Notes under the pieces: generated by a model
Told to the model about the DNA's origin: nothing
The model's input: only the letters and a program-made list of their open reading frames with translations
Database searches by the model: none
In this document: positions 47,654-55,679 of the stretch, one piece after another
Position numbering within the stretch: the stretch's first letter is position 1
Layout of the letters: each line of letters begins with the position of its first letter
Assembly (NCBI GenBank): GCA_029257775.1
Contig: JARIAQ010000023.1
Coordinates: 62,001-126,000 of the forward strand
Reading direction: 5' to 3'
From: Blautia sp.
GTDB lineage: Bacteria > Bacillota > Clostridia > Lachnospirales > Lachnospiraceae
DNA length: 64,000 bases
Program-made: the position numbers and the translations under genes

Positions 47654-47659
47654 ATTATA
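47654..47659 (-). promoter_or_regulatory. Extended -10 promoter of the ABC importer operon
   Basis: The minus strand reads TTGCTATAAT, a TGN-extended -10 box; the -35 position (TAGTGG) is poor. This suits an activator-dependent promoter, with AraC the obvious candidate. Confidence 0.55.
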
Positions 47660-47695
47660 GCAATCTTTTTTAATTCCCACTACCTTTCTTTTATC

Positions 47696-47723
47696 TATTT
47701 AATGTCACTTTCTTGTCTTTTTA
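47696..47723. repeat. 28-bp repeat, proximal copy
   Basis: Begins TATTTAATGTCAC and ends TTGTCTTTTTA. It matches the copy at 47958-47985 at 26 of 28 positions. It ends 37 bases upstream of the -10 box of the ABC importer operon, a typical AraC activator position. The rest of the 451-base gap is AT-rich. Confidence 0.7.
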
Positions 47724-47957
47724 AGCATTTTTCATTATTTTTATATGTATAAGATATATTTTTTATGCATATTATATATCACATCTCAGCATTTATTTGT
47801 TAATACGTTTATTTATCTATGTTTTTTTTACTATCATTATTATATTTTCACTAAAAAGCGTTTTATTTCTATTTCGTATTTTTTTATCTACTTTAAATAT
47901 TCACTTTTTTCCATTGATTTTATATGGAATCTCTTTTATTTAATTTCCTTAACCGCT

Positions 47958-47985
47958 TATTTAATGTTACTTTTTTGTCTTTTTA
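47958..47985. repeat. 28-bp repeat, distal copy
   Basis: Begins TATTTAATGTTAC and ends TTGTCTTTTTA, in the same orientation as the proximal copy, 262 bases away, near the 3' end of the AraC gene. Possibly a second operator for looping. Confidence 0.7.
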
Positions 47986-48028
47986 GTTTCACCCATTTTC
48001 ACATGTGCTTCCTCACATAATTTTACAC

Positions 48029-48090
48029 AAACAAAGAGCTGGACCACCCTGAAAATTTATTATTTTCAGGAATGTTCCAGCTCTTTGTTT
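48029..48090. terminator. Hairpin overlapping the AraC stop codon
   Basis: A 15-bp perfect outer stem (48029-48043 with 48076-48090) and an inner GAAAAT/ATTTTC stem. The araC stop codon and last codons are inside it. The U-tract is better on the plus side (TTTGTTTTG). Confidence 0.65.
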
Positions 48091-48902
48091 TGTTTCCTAT
48101 ATTCACTCGGCAATACACCGTATTTTTTCTTAAATGCTTTTGCAAATGCTTTGCTATTTGCAAATCCGTGATTCACAGCAATACTACTAAGCATGTGATC
48201 CGATTCCATAAGTTCCTGATACGCATGACTCAGACGCACATTTTGAAGATACTCTCGATAATTGATATTTGCATATTTTAAAAACATTTTAGAAAGATAA
48301 GTTGGAGAATATCCAAATACTTCTGCCAAGCTTTCCAAGGATAATTCTTTTTGATAATTCTCTATAATATAATTCGTAATATCTGTCAAACGGTTTAACT
48401 TCTTATATCTTCGCAAAAGTTCCGGACTTACACGTGTTATTCGATAATGTTTCACTAATATACTTAAAATATTATAAAATATACTCCGCACACAAAACTC
48501 ATATCCGAACTCCTTCTTTAAATAAGTTGTATACATATCCGCAATCAATTCCATTATTTTCGTATTCTCAGAACTAGACATATGGGTAAATGAAATAAAT
48601 GATTCACTGGTGTAATAATGTTCAAATATTGAGATTGGAATTTGTATTACTATTGTTTTATTCTTTTTCGGAGAAAAGATTGCATGAACTTCATTGGAAT
48701 TAATCAGCAAAAATTCTCCCGTCTCCAAAAAGTATTCCTCCTCATTCACAAAGAAATGAACTTCTCCATCAAATACTGCAAATATTTCAATTTCATTATG
48801 CCAATGCTTATCCCGGACATACTTTCCATCTTTTCCTTCAAATATAAACATCTTAAAAGGAAGATCTTCATTTGGCAAAATAATTTCATGACTATATTCC
48901 AT
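48066..48902 (-). CDS. AraC family regulator with cupin domain
   Basis: A 278-residue regulator: an N-terminal cupin-type ligand domain (HWHNEIEIFAVFDGEVHFFV, EFLLINSNEVHAIF) and a C-terminal double helix-turn-helix (SLESLAEVFGYSPTYLSKMF, IAVNHGFANSKAFAKAFKKKYG). It lies upstream of the ABC importer operon in the same direction and probably activates it with the imported sugar as ligand. The start is moderately sure (GTAGGTGGTG upstream); an earlier GTG overlapping the ybaK stop lacks a ribosome-binding site. Confidence 0.88.
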   Translation of the reverse strand: MEYSHEIILPNEDLPFKMFIFEGKDGKYVRDKHWHNEIEIFAVFDGEVHFFVNEEEYFLETGEFLLINSNEVHAIFSPKKNKTIVIQIPISIFEHYYTSESFISFTHMSSSENTKIMELIADMYTTYLKKEFGYEFCVRSIFYNILSILVKHYRITRVSPELLRRYKKLNRLTDITNYIIENYQKELSLESLAEVFGYSPTYLSKMFLKYANINYREYLQNVRLSHAYQELMESDHMLSSIAVNHGFANSKAFAKAFKKKYGVLPSEYRKQNKELEHS

Positions 48903-48985
48903 AGTTTCACCACCTACCCACTGTTTATGAAAAGAATACCACCTATCCTCTTCATTAGCAAGCAATTTCACACCCATACTCACTT

Positions 48986-49453
48986 TCACATTTTTGCAAC
49001 AATATTAGCAGTATTGGCATTTACCATTTGTACAAGATCCTTAGGGGATAATTCCATTAACATACCCACATGTCCTGCAGAAACCAAGATTGTACTCCAT
49101 TGTTCTACGCTTGAATCTATAATCGTCGGAAACAGCTTCTTCATTCCAACAGGAGAGCAACCACCATGAATATACCCTGTCAAAGGAAATAATTCCTTTT
49201 GCCTGAGCATTTCAATACGCTTGACTCCTACAATTTTTGCAGCTTTTTTTAAATCTAATTCTTCGCTGGTTGGAACACAAAACACAAAATATTTTCCTGC
49301 TGTATCTGTCGTTACAAGAGTTTTGAAAATCATAGCCGGAGGAAGCCCCAAATACTCTGCAGCTTTCTGACCATCCAAAGGAAATTCTCTTAATTCATAG
49401 TTCATTTTCTGTCGATCCAGCATTCGCATAGCATTCGTCTTTATCTTTTTCAT
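48986..49453 (-). CDS. YbaK/EbsC family aminoacyl-tRNA deacylase
   Basis: A 155-residue single-domain editing protein that hydrolyses mischarged Cys-tRNA-Pro in the YbaK branch. Visible are KTNAMRMLDRQKMNYELREF, the nucleotide-pocket region KTLVTTDTAGKYFVFCVPT with DLKKAAKI, and LTGYIHGGCSPVGMKK. The ATG (MKKIKTNAM) has GGAGG 8 bases upstream, located 16 bases after the UvrA-like stop, so they are cotranscribed. Confidence 0.9.
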   Translation of the reverse strand: MKKIKTNAMRMLDRQKMNYELREFPLDGQKAAEYLGLPPAMIFKTLVTTDTAGKYFVFCVPTSEELDLKKAAKIVGVKRIEMLRQKELFPLTGYIHGGCSPVGMKKLFPTIIDSSVEQWSTILVSAGHVGMLMELSPKDLVQMVNANTANIVAKM

Positions 49454-49469
49454 ATTTATATCCTCCACA

Positions 49470-51722
49470 TCATTGGTATAATTCTTTTTCCAAATAAGAA
49501 CGAGTAATAGACTCTTTACTTTGTAGTAACTGTTTTGGTGTACCGCTAAAAATAACTTGTCCACCTTCTTCACCACCACCCGGTCCCAATTCTACCACAT
49601 AATCTGCCGCTTTTAACACTTCCAAATTATGTTCAATCAAAAAAATAGTATTTCCTTTTGAAACTAATTCATCGAACAGTTTGATGATATTTTGAATATC
49701 CTGTAAATGTAAACCATCCGTAGGCTCATCCAAAACAAGTATCTGCCCCTTTTTCCCTAGATAGGATGCCAACTTCATTCTTTGAAGTTCACCACCTGAC
49801 AAAGTAGAAAGTGCTTGATTAAGATGAAGATAGGAAAGTCCCACATCTGCCAAAGGGTACAGTTTTTCTTCAATTGTTGTTCCTTCAAAAAATTCCATGG
49901 CTTTCCGTATAGTTAAATCCATAACCTGCGCAATGTTTTTCCCATTTATGGTATATTGAAGTGCTTCTTGTGAGTAACGAAGCCCTCCACAGGCCTCACA
50001 CAACGTTTCAATTGAGTCCATAAAAGCCATTTCTGATACAATTACACCTTTTCCTTGACAAACAGGACAGGCACCTGCACCATTAAATGAGAATAGCCCC
50101 ACTTTTTGACCATTTTCTTTGGCAAAGAATTTTCGGATATCATCAGCTACTCCTAAATACGTTGCAGGGGTAGACCGAAGACTGCTACCAATGCTTTTTT
50201 GACTTATAAGAATAACCTCTTCCTTGGACTGACTTGCAAAAGCCTGCATAAGAGAACTTTTACCTGATCCTGCCACACCGGCTATTACAGTAAAAAGTCC
50301 CTTAGGAAGTTTCACCGAAATATTTTTTAAGTTATGCAAGTTTAAATCAGAAAGTTCAATCCAATCGGATGCAATTCGAACTTCTTTTTTTAGTGTTGTA
50401 TTCTGACGCAACAATCTACCTGTCAAAGTCTGACTTTTCAGTAATTTAGAGTAACTTCCCTCAAAGAGAACTTCTCCCCCATGAACACCTGCACCCGGCC
50501 CCATATCAATGATATGATCTGCAATTTCCATTATTTCTTTATGATGTTCTACCATAAGAACTGTATTTCCACGATTTTTAAGTTCTACAATAGCCTCGCT
50601 TAACCTATGAATATCATGACTATGAAGACCTACACTGGGCTCATCCAAGATATACAACATATCTGAAAGTGAAGAATTATTGTATTTTGCAATTTTACAT
50701 CGCTGTGCTTCCCCTCCAGATAAAGTCCCCATAGCACGATCTAGTGTCAAATAGTCCAGTCCTATATTAATAAGGGCTTGAAGTCTGCTATTAAGTGCAG
50801 CTTTCATATCGACTGCCAGAGGATCCTTTATCGTATTTAACCATACAATAATTTCACTTAATTGCATTTTCGTAACATCTGCAATATGCTTCCCATTAAT
50901 CTTACAAGATAAAATTTTAGAATTTAGCCTTGCTCCGTGACATACCGGGCATATTCCTTGGGTAACAATAGGCTCAAGCTTCTTCCAATGCACCTTGGCA
51001 TCATCTCGTTTCAACATCCGGTTCATACGGTACATAAGCCCCTCATATTTTCCATTTTTATAATATTCAGGCGGCGGATTTTTCAAAGTCATTGGTTCCT
51101 GATATAAAAACAAATGCAATTCTTCTGGCGTAAAATCACGTATCTTTTTATTGGGATCATATAGTCCGCATGCTCCATAATAAAGCCAACGCCATTGTCC
51201 CGGTTCATAAGCCACATAATTGATAACGCCAGAATCATTCAAACATTTATCAAAATCCACAAGTTTGTGAACATCAATCTCCATAATTTCTCCTAGACCA
51301 TCGCAGCGTTCACAACGCCCTTGCGGATGATTAAAGGAAAAGGAATCTGAATATCCTACGAAAGGTTTACCCACACGGGAAAACAACAATCTAAGTAGCG
51401 AATAAGTATCTGTATATGTACCTACCGTAGAACGTACCTGTCCTGAAGGCTTTTTCTGGTCTACTACAATTGCTGGTGGCAGACTTTCTATTTTTCCCAC
51501 TTTAGGTCGTCCATATTTAGGAAGATACCTTTGGGCAAAACTTGGAAAGGTATCGTTTAATTCTCTCCGTGATTGTGCAGCAATGGTATCTAACACAAGA
51601 GAGCTCTTGCCTGAACCGGAAACACCTGTAACTACCGTTATCTTATGTTTTGGAATATCTACAGACACATTTTTTAAATTATTTTGTGTTGCATTTATAA
51701 CATGAATCCTATGATCTTTCAT
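49470..51722 (-). CDS. Short UvrA-like ABC ATPase (UvrA paralogue)
   Basis: A 750-residue protein with the UvrA plan of two ABC domains and zinc modules but about 200 residues shorter than UvrA. Domain 1: GVSGSGKSSLVLDT, zinc motif CERCDGLGE, CPVCHGARLN, signature LSGGEAQR. Domain 2: GVAGSGKSSLMQA, CPVCQGKG with CEACGG, LSGGELQR, LVLDEPTDGLH. The UvrB-binding region of true UvrA seems missing. Related short UvrA paralogues (DrrC-like) are linked to drug tolerance or unknown repair. It is not a substitute for uvrA without other evidence. Confidence 0.87.
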   Translation of the reverse strand: MKDHRIHVINATQNNLKNVSVDIPKHKITVVTGVSGSGKSSLVLDTIAAQSRRELNDTFPSFAQRYLPKYGRPKVGKIESLPPAIVVDQKKPSGQVRSTVGTYTDTYSLLRLLFSRVGKPFVGYSDSFSFNHPQGRCERCDGLGEIMEIDVHKLVDFDKCLNDSGVINYVAYEPGQWRWLYYGACGLYDPNKKIRDFTPEELHLFLYQEPMTLKNPPPEYYKNGKYEGLMYRMNRMLKRDDAKVHWKKLEPIVTQGICPVCHGARLNSKILSCKINGKHIADVTKMQLSEIIVWLNTIKDPLAVDMKAALNSRLQALINIGLDYLTLDRAMGTLSGGEAQRCKIAKYNNSSLSDMLYILDEPSVGLHSHDIHRLSEAIVELKNRGNTVLMVEHHKEIMEIADHIIDMGPGAGVHGGEVLFEGSYSKLLKSQTLTGRLLRQNTTLKKEVRIASDWIELSDLNLHNLKNISVKLPKGLFTVIAGVAGSGKSSLMQAFASQSKEEVILISQKSIGSSLRSTPATYLGVADDIRKFFAKENGQKVGLFSFNGAGACPVCQGKGVIVSEMAFMDSIETLCEACGGLRYSQEALQYTINGKNIAQVMDLTIRKAMEFFEGTTIEEKLYPLADVGLSYLHLNQALSTLSGGELQRMKLASYLGKKGQILVLDEPTDGLHLQDIQNIIKLFDELVSKGNTIFLIEHNLEVLKAADYVVELGPGGGEEGGQVIFSGTPKQLLQSKESITRSYLEKELYQ

Positions 51723-51737
51723 AATAATTATACCTTT

Positions 51738-51942
51738 TTATAAATTGAATACTTTTCTTATTACTTCTTTTGCATTATCTAATACAAACCCAAAAATCTT
51801 AAATGGCTGGGTATCCACCGCCGTTGGTGCAATCCGTCCAGCTTCAATTATTTTCTCAATAAGTTTTTTATCCACTTTTTTATTGAAAAATTTTCTACAT
51901 GCATATCTTTTCTTCTATTCATTTAATTCCCTGGAATTCCAT
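51738..51942 (-). pseudogene. Decayed nitroreductase N-terminal fragment
   Basis: On the minus strand, an ATG with AGAGGAG upstream opens MEFQGIK and stops. In another frame, after a stop, the sequence continues KKRYACRKFFNKKVDKKLI, then EKIIEAGRIAPTAVDTQPFK and VLDNAKEVIRKVFNL. This is the N-terminal FMN-binding segment of nitroreductases (RRSxRxF, then APTAxNxQPF). The fragment has a frameshift and a stop near its start and ends after about 60 residues, so it is a truncated remnant. The rest of the 360-base gap shows only a weak AATGGTG/CACCATT dyad (51987-52017). Confidence 0.7.
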
Positions 51943-52082
51943 AACAATATTCTCCTCTCTTAAATACTTCAAGTTCCAAACAGCATGAAATGGTGAGACT
52001 ATAAATTTCCCACCATTCCTTGCTAAAAGAAGTGCATATTAAATTTCATTCAGGCAAATCAAATCTTTTTATATACCAGATC

Positions 52083-53255
52083 TTAGAACCCTATATCCTC
52101 TCCATAATAAGCAGCCTTATAGAGATTTTTCATTTCTTCTGGATTAATTTCTCTAGGATTTGTACTTGTACAAGGATCGGACACTGCAGTAACTGCCATA
52201 TTGTCAACCTTAGACATAAATACATCCTCATGAATGCCATATTCTTTTAAAGAACCTGCCATATCAAGTTCACTGCGTAATTTTTTAATCTGATTAACTA
52301 AAGCAGCAACAAATTCTTGTTCATTATTTCCATGTAATCCAATTCTCTGGGCAATTTCTGCATAACGACTTCCCGCACCAGCATTCTTGCTATTAAAAAT
52401 CACGGTATTAGGAAGATAGATTGCATTTGCAAGACCATGTGGAATATTCAGGATAGCTCCTGACTTATGTGCCATTGAATGTGCGATACCAAGAATCGCA
52501 TTAGAAAATGACATACCTGCCAAGTTCTGAGCTATATGCATCTGCTTACGAGCTTCCATATCACCATTATATGATTTTGCAAGATTTTTGAAAATCATTT
52601 CAATGGAACGCATGGCAAGTGCGTCAGTAAAAGGATTTGCCACCTTAGAAACATAAGCTTCTAACGCATGAGTTAGCGCATCCATCCCCGTGTTAGCCAC
52701 AAGACTCTTAGGCATCTTTTCAACAAGAACCGTATCCAAAATAGCCACGTCCGGAGTTATATTGTAATCAGCAATCGGATATTTAATTCCAGTCTCATTA
52801 TCTGTAATTACAGAAAAAGAAGTCACCTCCGTAGCAGTACCACTAGTAGTGGAAATTGCAATAAATTTTGCTTTATTTCTCAACTCTGGAAGATTAAAAG
52901 GTTTTGCTGCTTCTTCGAATGTAAAATCAGGATGTTCATAGAAAACCCACATAGCCTTTGCTGCATCAATTGGAGAACCTCCACCAATGCCAATAATCAA
53001 ATCTGGATTAAATTCGTTCATCTGACGAACACCTTCTTTTACAGTAGCAACAGAAGGATCATGCTCTACACCTGAAAATGTTACAGAATCAATTCCTGCC
53101 TGTTTCAGATAATTTTGCATTTTTTCAATTACACCCTCGGACTCTAAACGATGAGAACCATAAACAATGAATGCTTTTGTGCCTTTTACAGATGATAGAT
53201 ATTCAATAGCATTATCACCAAAATATACGTCTCTTGGAATAGTAAATCTTTTCAT
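52083..53255 (-). CDS. Iron-containing alcohol dehydrogenase
   Basis: A 390-residue group III (Fe-dependent) alcohol dehydrogenase that interconverts an alcohol and aldehyde with NAD(P)H. NAD motif GIGGGSPIDAAKAMW. Metal ligands appear in TGMDALTHALEAYVS (Asp, His) and AHSMAHKSGAILNIPHGLAN (two His). The substrate is not determinable; butanol- and propanediol-type enzymes share this fold. An HxlR regulator lies directly upstream and probably controls it. Confidence 0.92.
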   Translation of the reverse strand: MKRFTIPRDVYFGDNAIEYLSSVKGTKAFIVYGSHRLESEGVIEKMQNYLKQAGIDSVTFSGVEHDPSVATVKEGVRQMNEFNPDLIIGIGGGSPIDAAKAMWVFYEHPDFTFEEAAKPFNLPELRNKAKFIAISTTSGTATEVTSFSVITDNETGIKYPIADYNITPDVAILDTVLVEKMPKSLVANTGMDALTHALEAYVSKVANPFTDALAMRSIEMIFKNLAKSYNGDMEARKQMHIAQNLAGMSFSNAILGIAHSMAHKSGAILNIPHGLANAIYLPNTVIFNSKNAGAGSRYAEIAQRIGLHGNNEQEFVAALVNQIKKLRSELDMAGSLKEYGIHEDVFMSKVDNMAVTAVSDPCTSTNPREINPEEMKNLYKAAYYGEDIGF

Positions 53256-53370
53256 AATATTCGGAACTCCTTTTCTTAGTATATATTCTTAGGAAATCAC
53301 TTCCCGTGTTCAAGACATATACTAACAATATCTATTTTCTTTGAAAAGAAGGCACTTTTTTGTCTCCTAT

Positions 53371-53384
53371 ATACCAAAAAGTAT
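53371..53384. promoter_or_regulatory. Candidate HxlR operator before the alcohol dehydrogenase gene
   Basis: ATAC-CAAAAA-GTAT, extended to TATATACC...GTATGT, resembles the spaced GTA/TAC dyads bound by HxlR-family regulators. It lies in the 163-base gap between hxlR and the dehydrogenase gene. Confidence 0.4.
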
Positions 53385-53418
53385 GTTTTGTTGATCTGCA
53401 AGGGGTTTCCTCAAAAAA

Positions 53419-53784
53419 TTATTTTTCCAAATGATTTTTCTGGTAAATTTTCACATAGTTTTTCCCCCATTCATCCATAGCACTCATAATAGGGATAAGC
53501 TCCTGTCCAAGCTCTGATAATTGATACTCTACTGTGGGTGGAACGGTAGGATATACTGTTCTCGTAACAATTCCATACTTCTCCAGCTCTTTTAACTGCT
53601 GTGTAAGCATTTTCTGTGTGATACCAGAAATAAGGCGCCGAAACTCATTGTATCGTATTACTTCATGTAAATGGAGATTCCAAATAATAAGCGCCTTCCA
53701 TTTTCCACTTAAAATTTCCAGTGTTAATTCAATTTCACACTGATAGTTTGTACAGCTAATCTTGTTTTCTCGTGAATCTGGCAT
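53419..53784 (-). CDS. HxlR family winged-helix regulator
   Basis: A 121-residue regulator with the family pattern CEIELTLEILSGKWKALIIW, YNEFRRLISGITQKMLTQQL and YQLSELGQEL. Two cysteines near the N terminus (ISCTNYQC) recall the redox or electrophile sensing Cys of YodB/HypR-type members. The ATG with AAAGGAGA 5 bases upstream is chosen. It lies upstream of the alcohol dehydrogenase, consistent with aldehyde or quinone stress control. Confidence 0.88.
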   Translation of the reverse strand: MPDSRENKISCTNYQCEIELTLEILSGKWKALIIWNLHLHEVIRYNEFRRLISGITQKMLTQQLKELEKYGIVTRTVYPTVPPTVEYQLSELGQELIPIMSAMDEWGKNYVKIYQKNHLEK

Positions 53785-53809
53785 ACTTTTCTCCTTTAAC
53801 AACATATAA

Positions 53810-53837
53810 ACTTAAGATTTTAAATACTTAAGATTTT
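53810..53837. repeat. Tandem ACTTAAGATTTT repeats in the hxlR leader
   Basis: Two identical 12-bp copies (53810-53821 and 53826-53837), 16 bases apart start to start, each with the palindrome CTTAAG. They follow an extended -10 box (TGATATAAT; 53842-53847) of hxlR, so may be its autoregulatory site. Confidence 0.5.
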
Positions 53838-53941
53838 CTATGATTATATCATATCACAGTATTGTTTTCATTAACAATATCCTTATCCCATATAACGAGA
53901 ATTCCTACCTTTCTCTTGTAGAACATAGTAACAGTAATTCT

Positions 53942-55678
53942 TTAATTTTTAATTTTCCAACCACTGGCTTCTCTTCTTATTCTTACAAAATCAGCATACA
54001 TTCCCGACTCATTCATCAACTTATGGTGTGTACCTTCCTGCACAATCTTTCCATCAGAAATGGCAATAATATGATCTGCTTTTTCTACGGTTTTAATCCG
54101 ATGTGCAATCATAATAACCGTTTTATCTTTTATAAGTTCATCTATCGCCGCAAGAATCTCATATTCATTCTCAGCATCTAACGCACTTGTGGCCTCATCA
54201 AGAATAATAATTGGCGAATCTTTTAATATTGCTCTTGCAATAGAAATCCTCTGTTTTTCACCACCTGAAAGGCTATTTCCACCTTCCTCAACCATGGTGT
54301 CATATTTATCTGGAAGTGCCATAATAAATTCATCACATCTCGCCGCCTTTGCCGCAGCCCTTACTTCCTCCAATGTAGCATCTGGTTTACCAAATCTTAT
54401 ATTATTAAAAATTGTATCTTCAAACAGATATACATTTTGAAATACCATACTGATTTTTTTCATCAATTCTTCGTATTCCACATGACGAATATCTGCACCT
54501 CCAATGGTAATCCTTCCTGATGTTACATCTCGAAATCTAGGAATTAACTGACATAATGTGGTCTTGCCCGATCCAGAAGGACCTATAACTGCAGTGAGGG
54601 AATGCGGTTTGATAACCGTAGAAACATTATGCAATACTTCACGATTCCCATACGCAAAAGAAACTTTATCAAATTTAATTTCTTCTGAATCCATTGTCTG
54701 TACCGGCTGTTCCTGTTCTAATTGTTCCGCCTTTTCAATCTCTTCTACTTCCCTAAGGCCTGTATCCAGAAGTCCAATCATAGAAAGCATGGAGCCAGCC
54801 TGATTTAAAGATGCATACACTATAAAACTAAAAATCATAAGTACGATAGTCTTTACTGTTGAAATATCCTTCAGTACAAAGTAAAAATATAAAGAAAAAA
54901 TCAAAATGATAGATTCAAATGCAGCAATTACAAAATGCGCCAAAAATTGCGAAGGCATGGATACATTTGTAAGACCGATATTCCCATCACAACTTCCTTG
55001 AATCGTCTTCTTTAACCTCTCATCTCCTTTGTTAAAACTAAATGCTTTTGTAACTTTGATACCACGTAAAAACGTCAATACTGACTCAGCTAATGCTGAC
55101 TGAGCTTCCTGAAGCATTGGAGCATTTTTTCTGGATACTTTCATCTGCCATCCCACAACTGCAAGATAAATAACCATTCCTGATCCTGTAAGAATTCCGA
55201 TTCTCCAGTCATAAAACATCATAAACAAAAACAACGTAAATGAACTAAAAAGTCCGGAAATAATTCCAATCATAGTCATAGTAGAAGCTGTTTCTATTCC
55301 TGATAATGTAGTTGTAAGAGTGGCTGTAATTTTTCCTGTAGATGACTGATTAAAAAAGCCAAGCGGTACTCTTCTAAGTGCATTTCCCACCTCAACTCTC
55401 TTATCACCAATCATAAAAAATCCTGTCTCAAGAGTGCTAATCTGTTCTATATAACTCGCTATAAAATTACCTATAATACAGATTAAAGTCAGTACAATAA
55501 TCTTCATAATGCTGAACTTTACTTCTGCTTCGCCCATAAGAACGTTAATTGTTAGTATAACAGCGTAGAGTTGTGTAATTCCAAATGCCGATCTGATAAA
55601 AGAAAAAATCAGGGCTTTCATCAATGATCCATGTCTGTCTTTGCTAAACTCCCATATTTTCAAAAAAATCTCACTCAT
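53942..55678 (-). CDS. ABC exporter half-transporter, second subunit (module 2)
   Basis: A 578-residue half transporter with membrane domain and ATPase (GPSGSGKTTLCQL, LSGGEKQRISIARAIL, IIILDEATSALD). It resembles the second subunit of module 1 throughout. The ATG (MSEIFLKIWEF) lies one base after the preceding stop, with AGAGGAGA upstream, so it forms a heterodimer with that subunit. The substrate is unknown. Confidence 0.9.
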   Translation of the reverse strand: MSEIFLKIWEFSKDRHGSLMKALIFSFIRSAFGITQLYAVILTINVLMGEAEVKFSIMKIIVLTLICIIGNFIASYIEQISTLETGFFMIGDKRVEVGNALRRVPLGFFNQSSTGKITATLTTTLSGIETASTMTMIGIISGLFSSFTLFLFMMFYDWRIGILTGSGMVIYLAVVGWQMKVSRKNAPMLQEAQSALAESVLTFLRGIKVTKAFSFNKGDERLKKTIQGSCDGNIGLTNVSMPSQFLAHFVIAAFESIILIFSLYFYFVLKDISTVKTIVLMIFSFIVYASLNQAGSMLSMIGLLDTGLREVEEIEKAEQLEQEQPVQTMDSEEIKFDKVSFAYGNREVLHNVSTVIKPHSLTAVIGPSGSGKTTLCQLIPRFRDVTSGRITIGGADIRHVEYEELMKKISMVFQNVYLFEDTIFNNIRFGKPDATLEEVRAAAKAARCDEFIMALPDKYDTMVEEGGNSLSGGEKQRISIARAILKDSPIIILDEATSALDAENEYEILAAIDELIKDKTVIMIAHRIKTVEKADHIIAISDGKIVQEGTHHKLMNESGMYADFVRIRREASGWKIKN

Positions 55679-55679
55679 A

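Noticed and set aside
47740-47945. Catabolite-response (cre) site in the AT-rich gap before the sugar ABC operon
   Set aside because: TTAATACGTTTAT is only a loose match, and AT-rich sequence gives such matches by chance.
49470-51722. True UvrA of nucleotide excision repair
   Set aside because: The protein is about 200 residues short and seems to lack the UvrB-binding region; uvrB and uvrC are not nearby.
51745-51963. Small plus-strand protein in the gap beside the UvrA-like gene
   Set aside because: The minus strand of the same stretch reads as a nitroreductase fragment, which explains the open frame.
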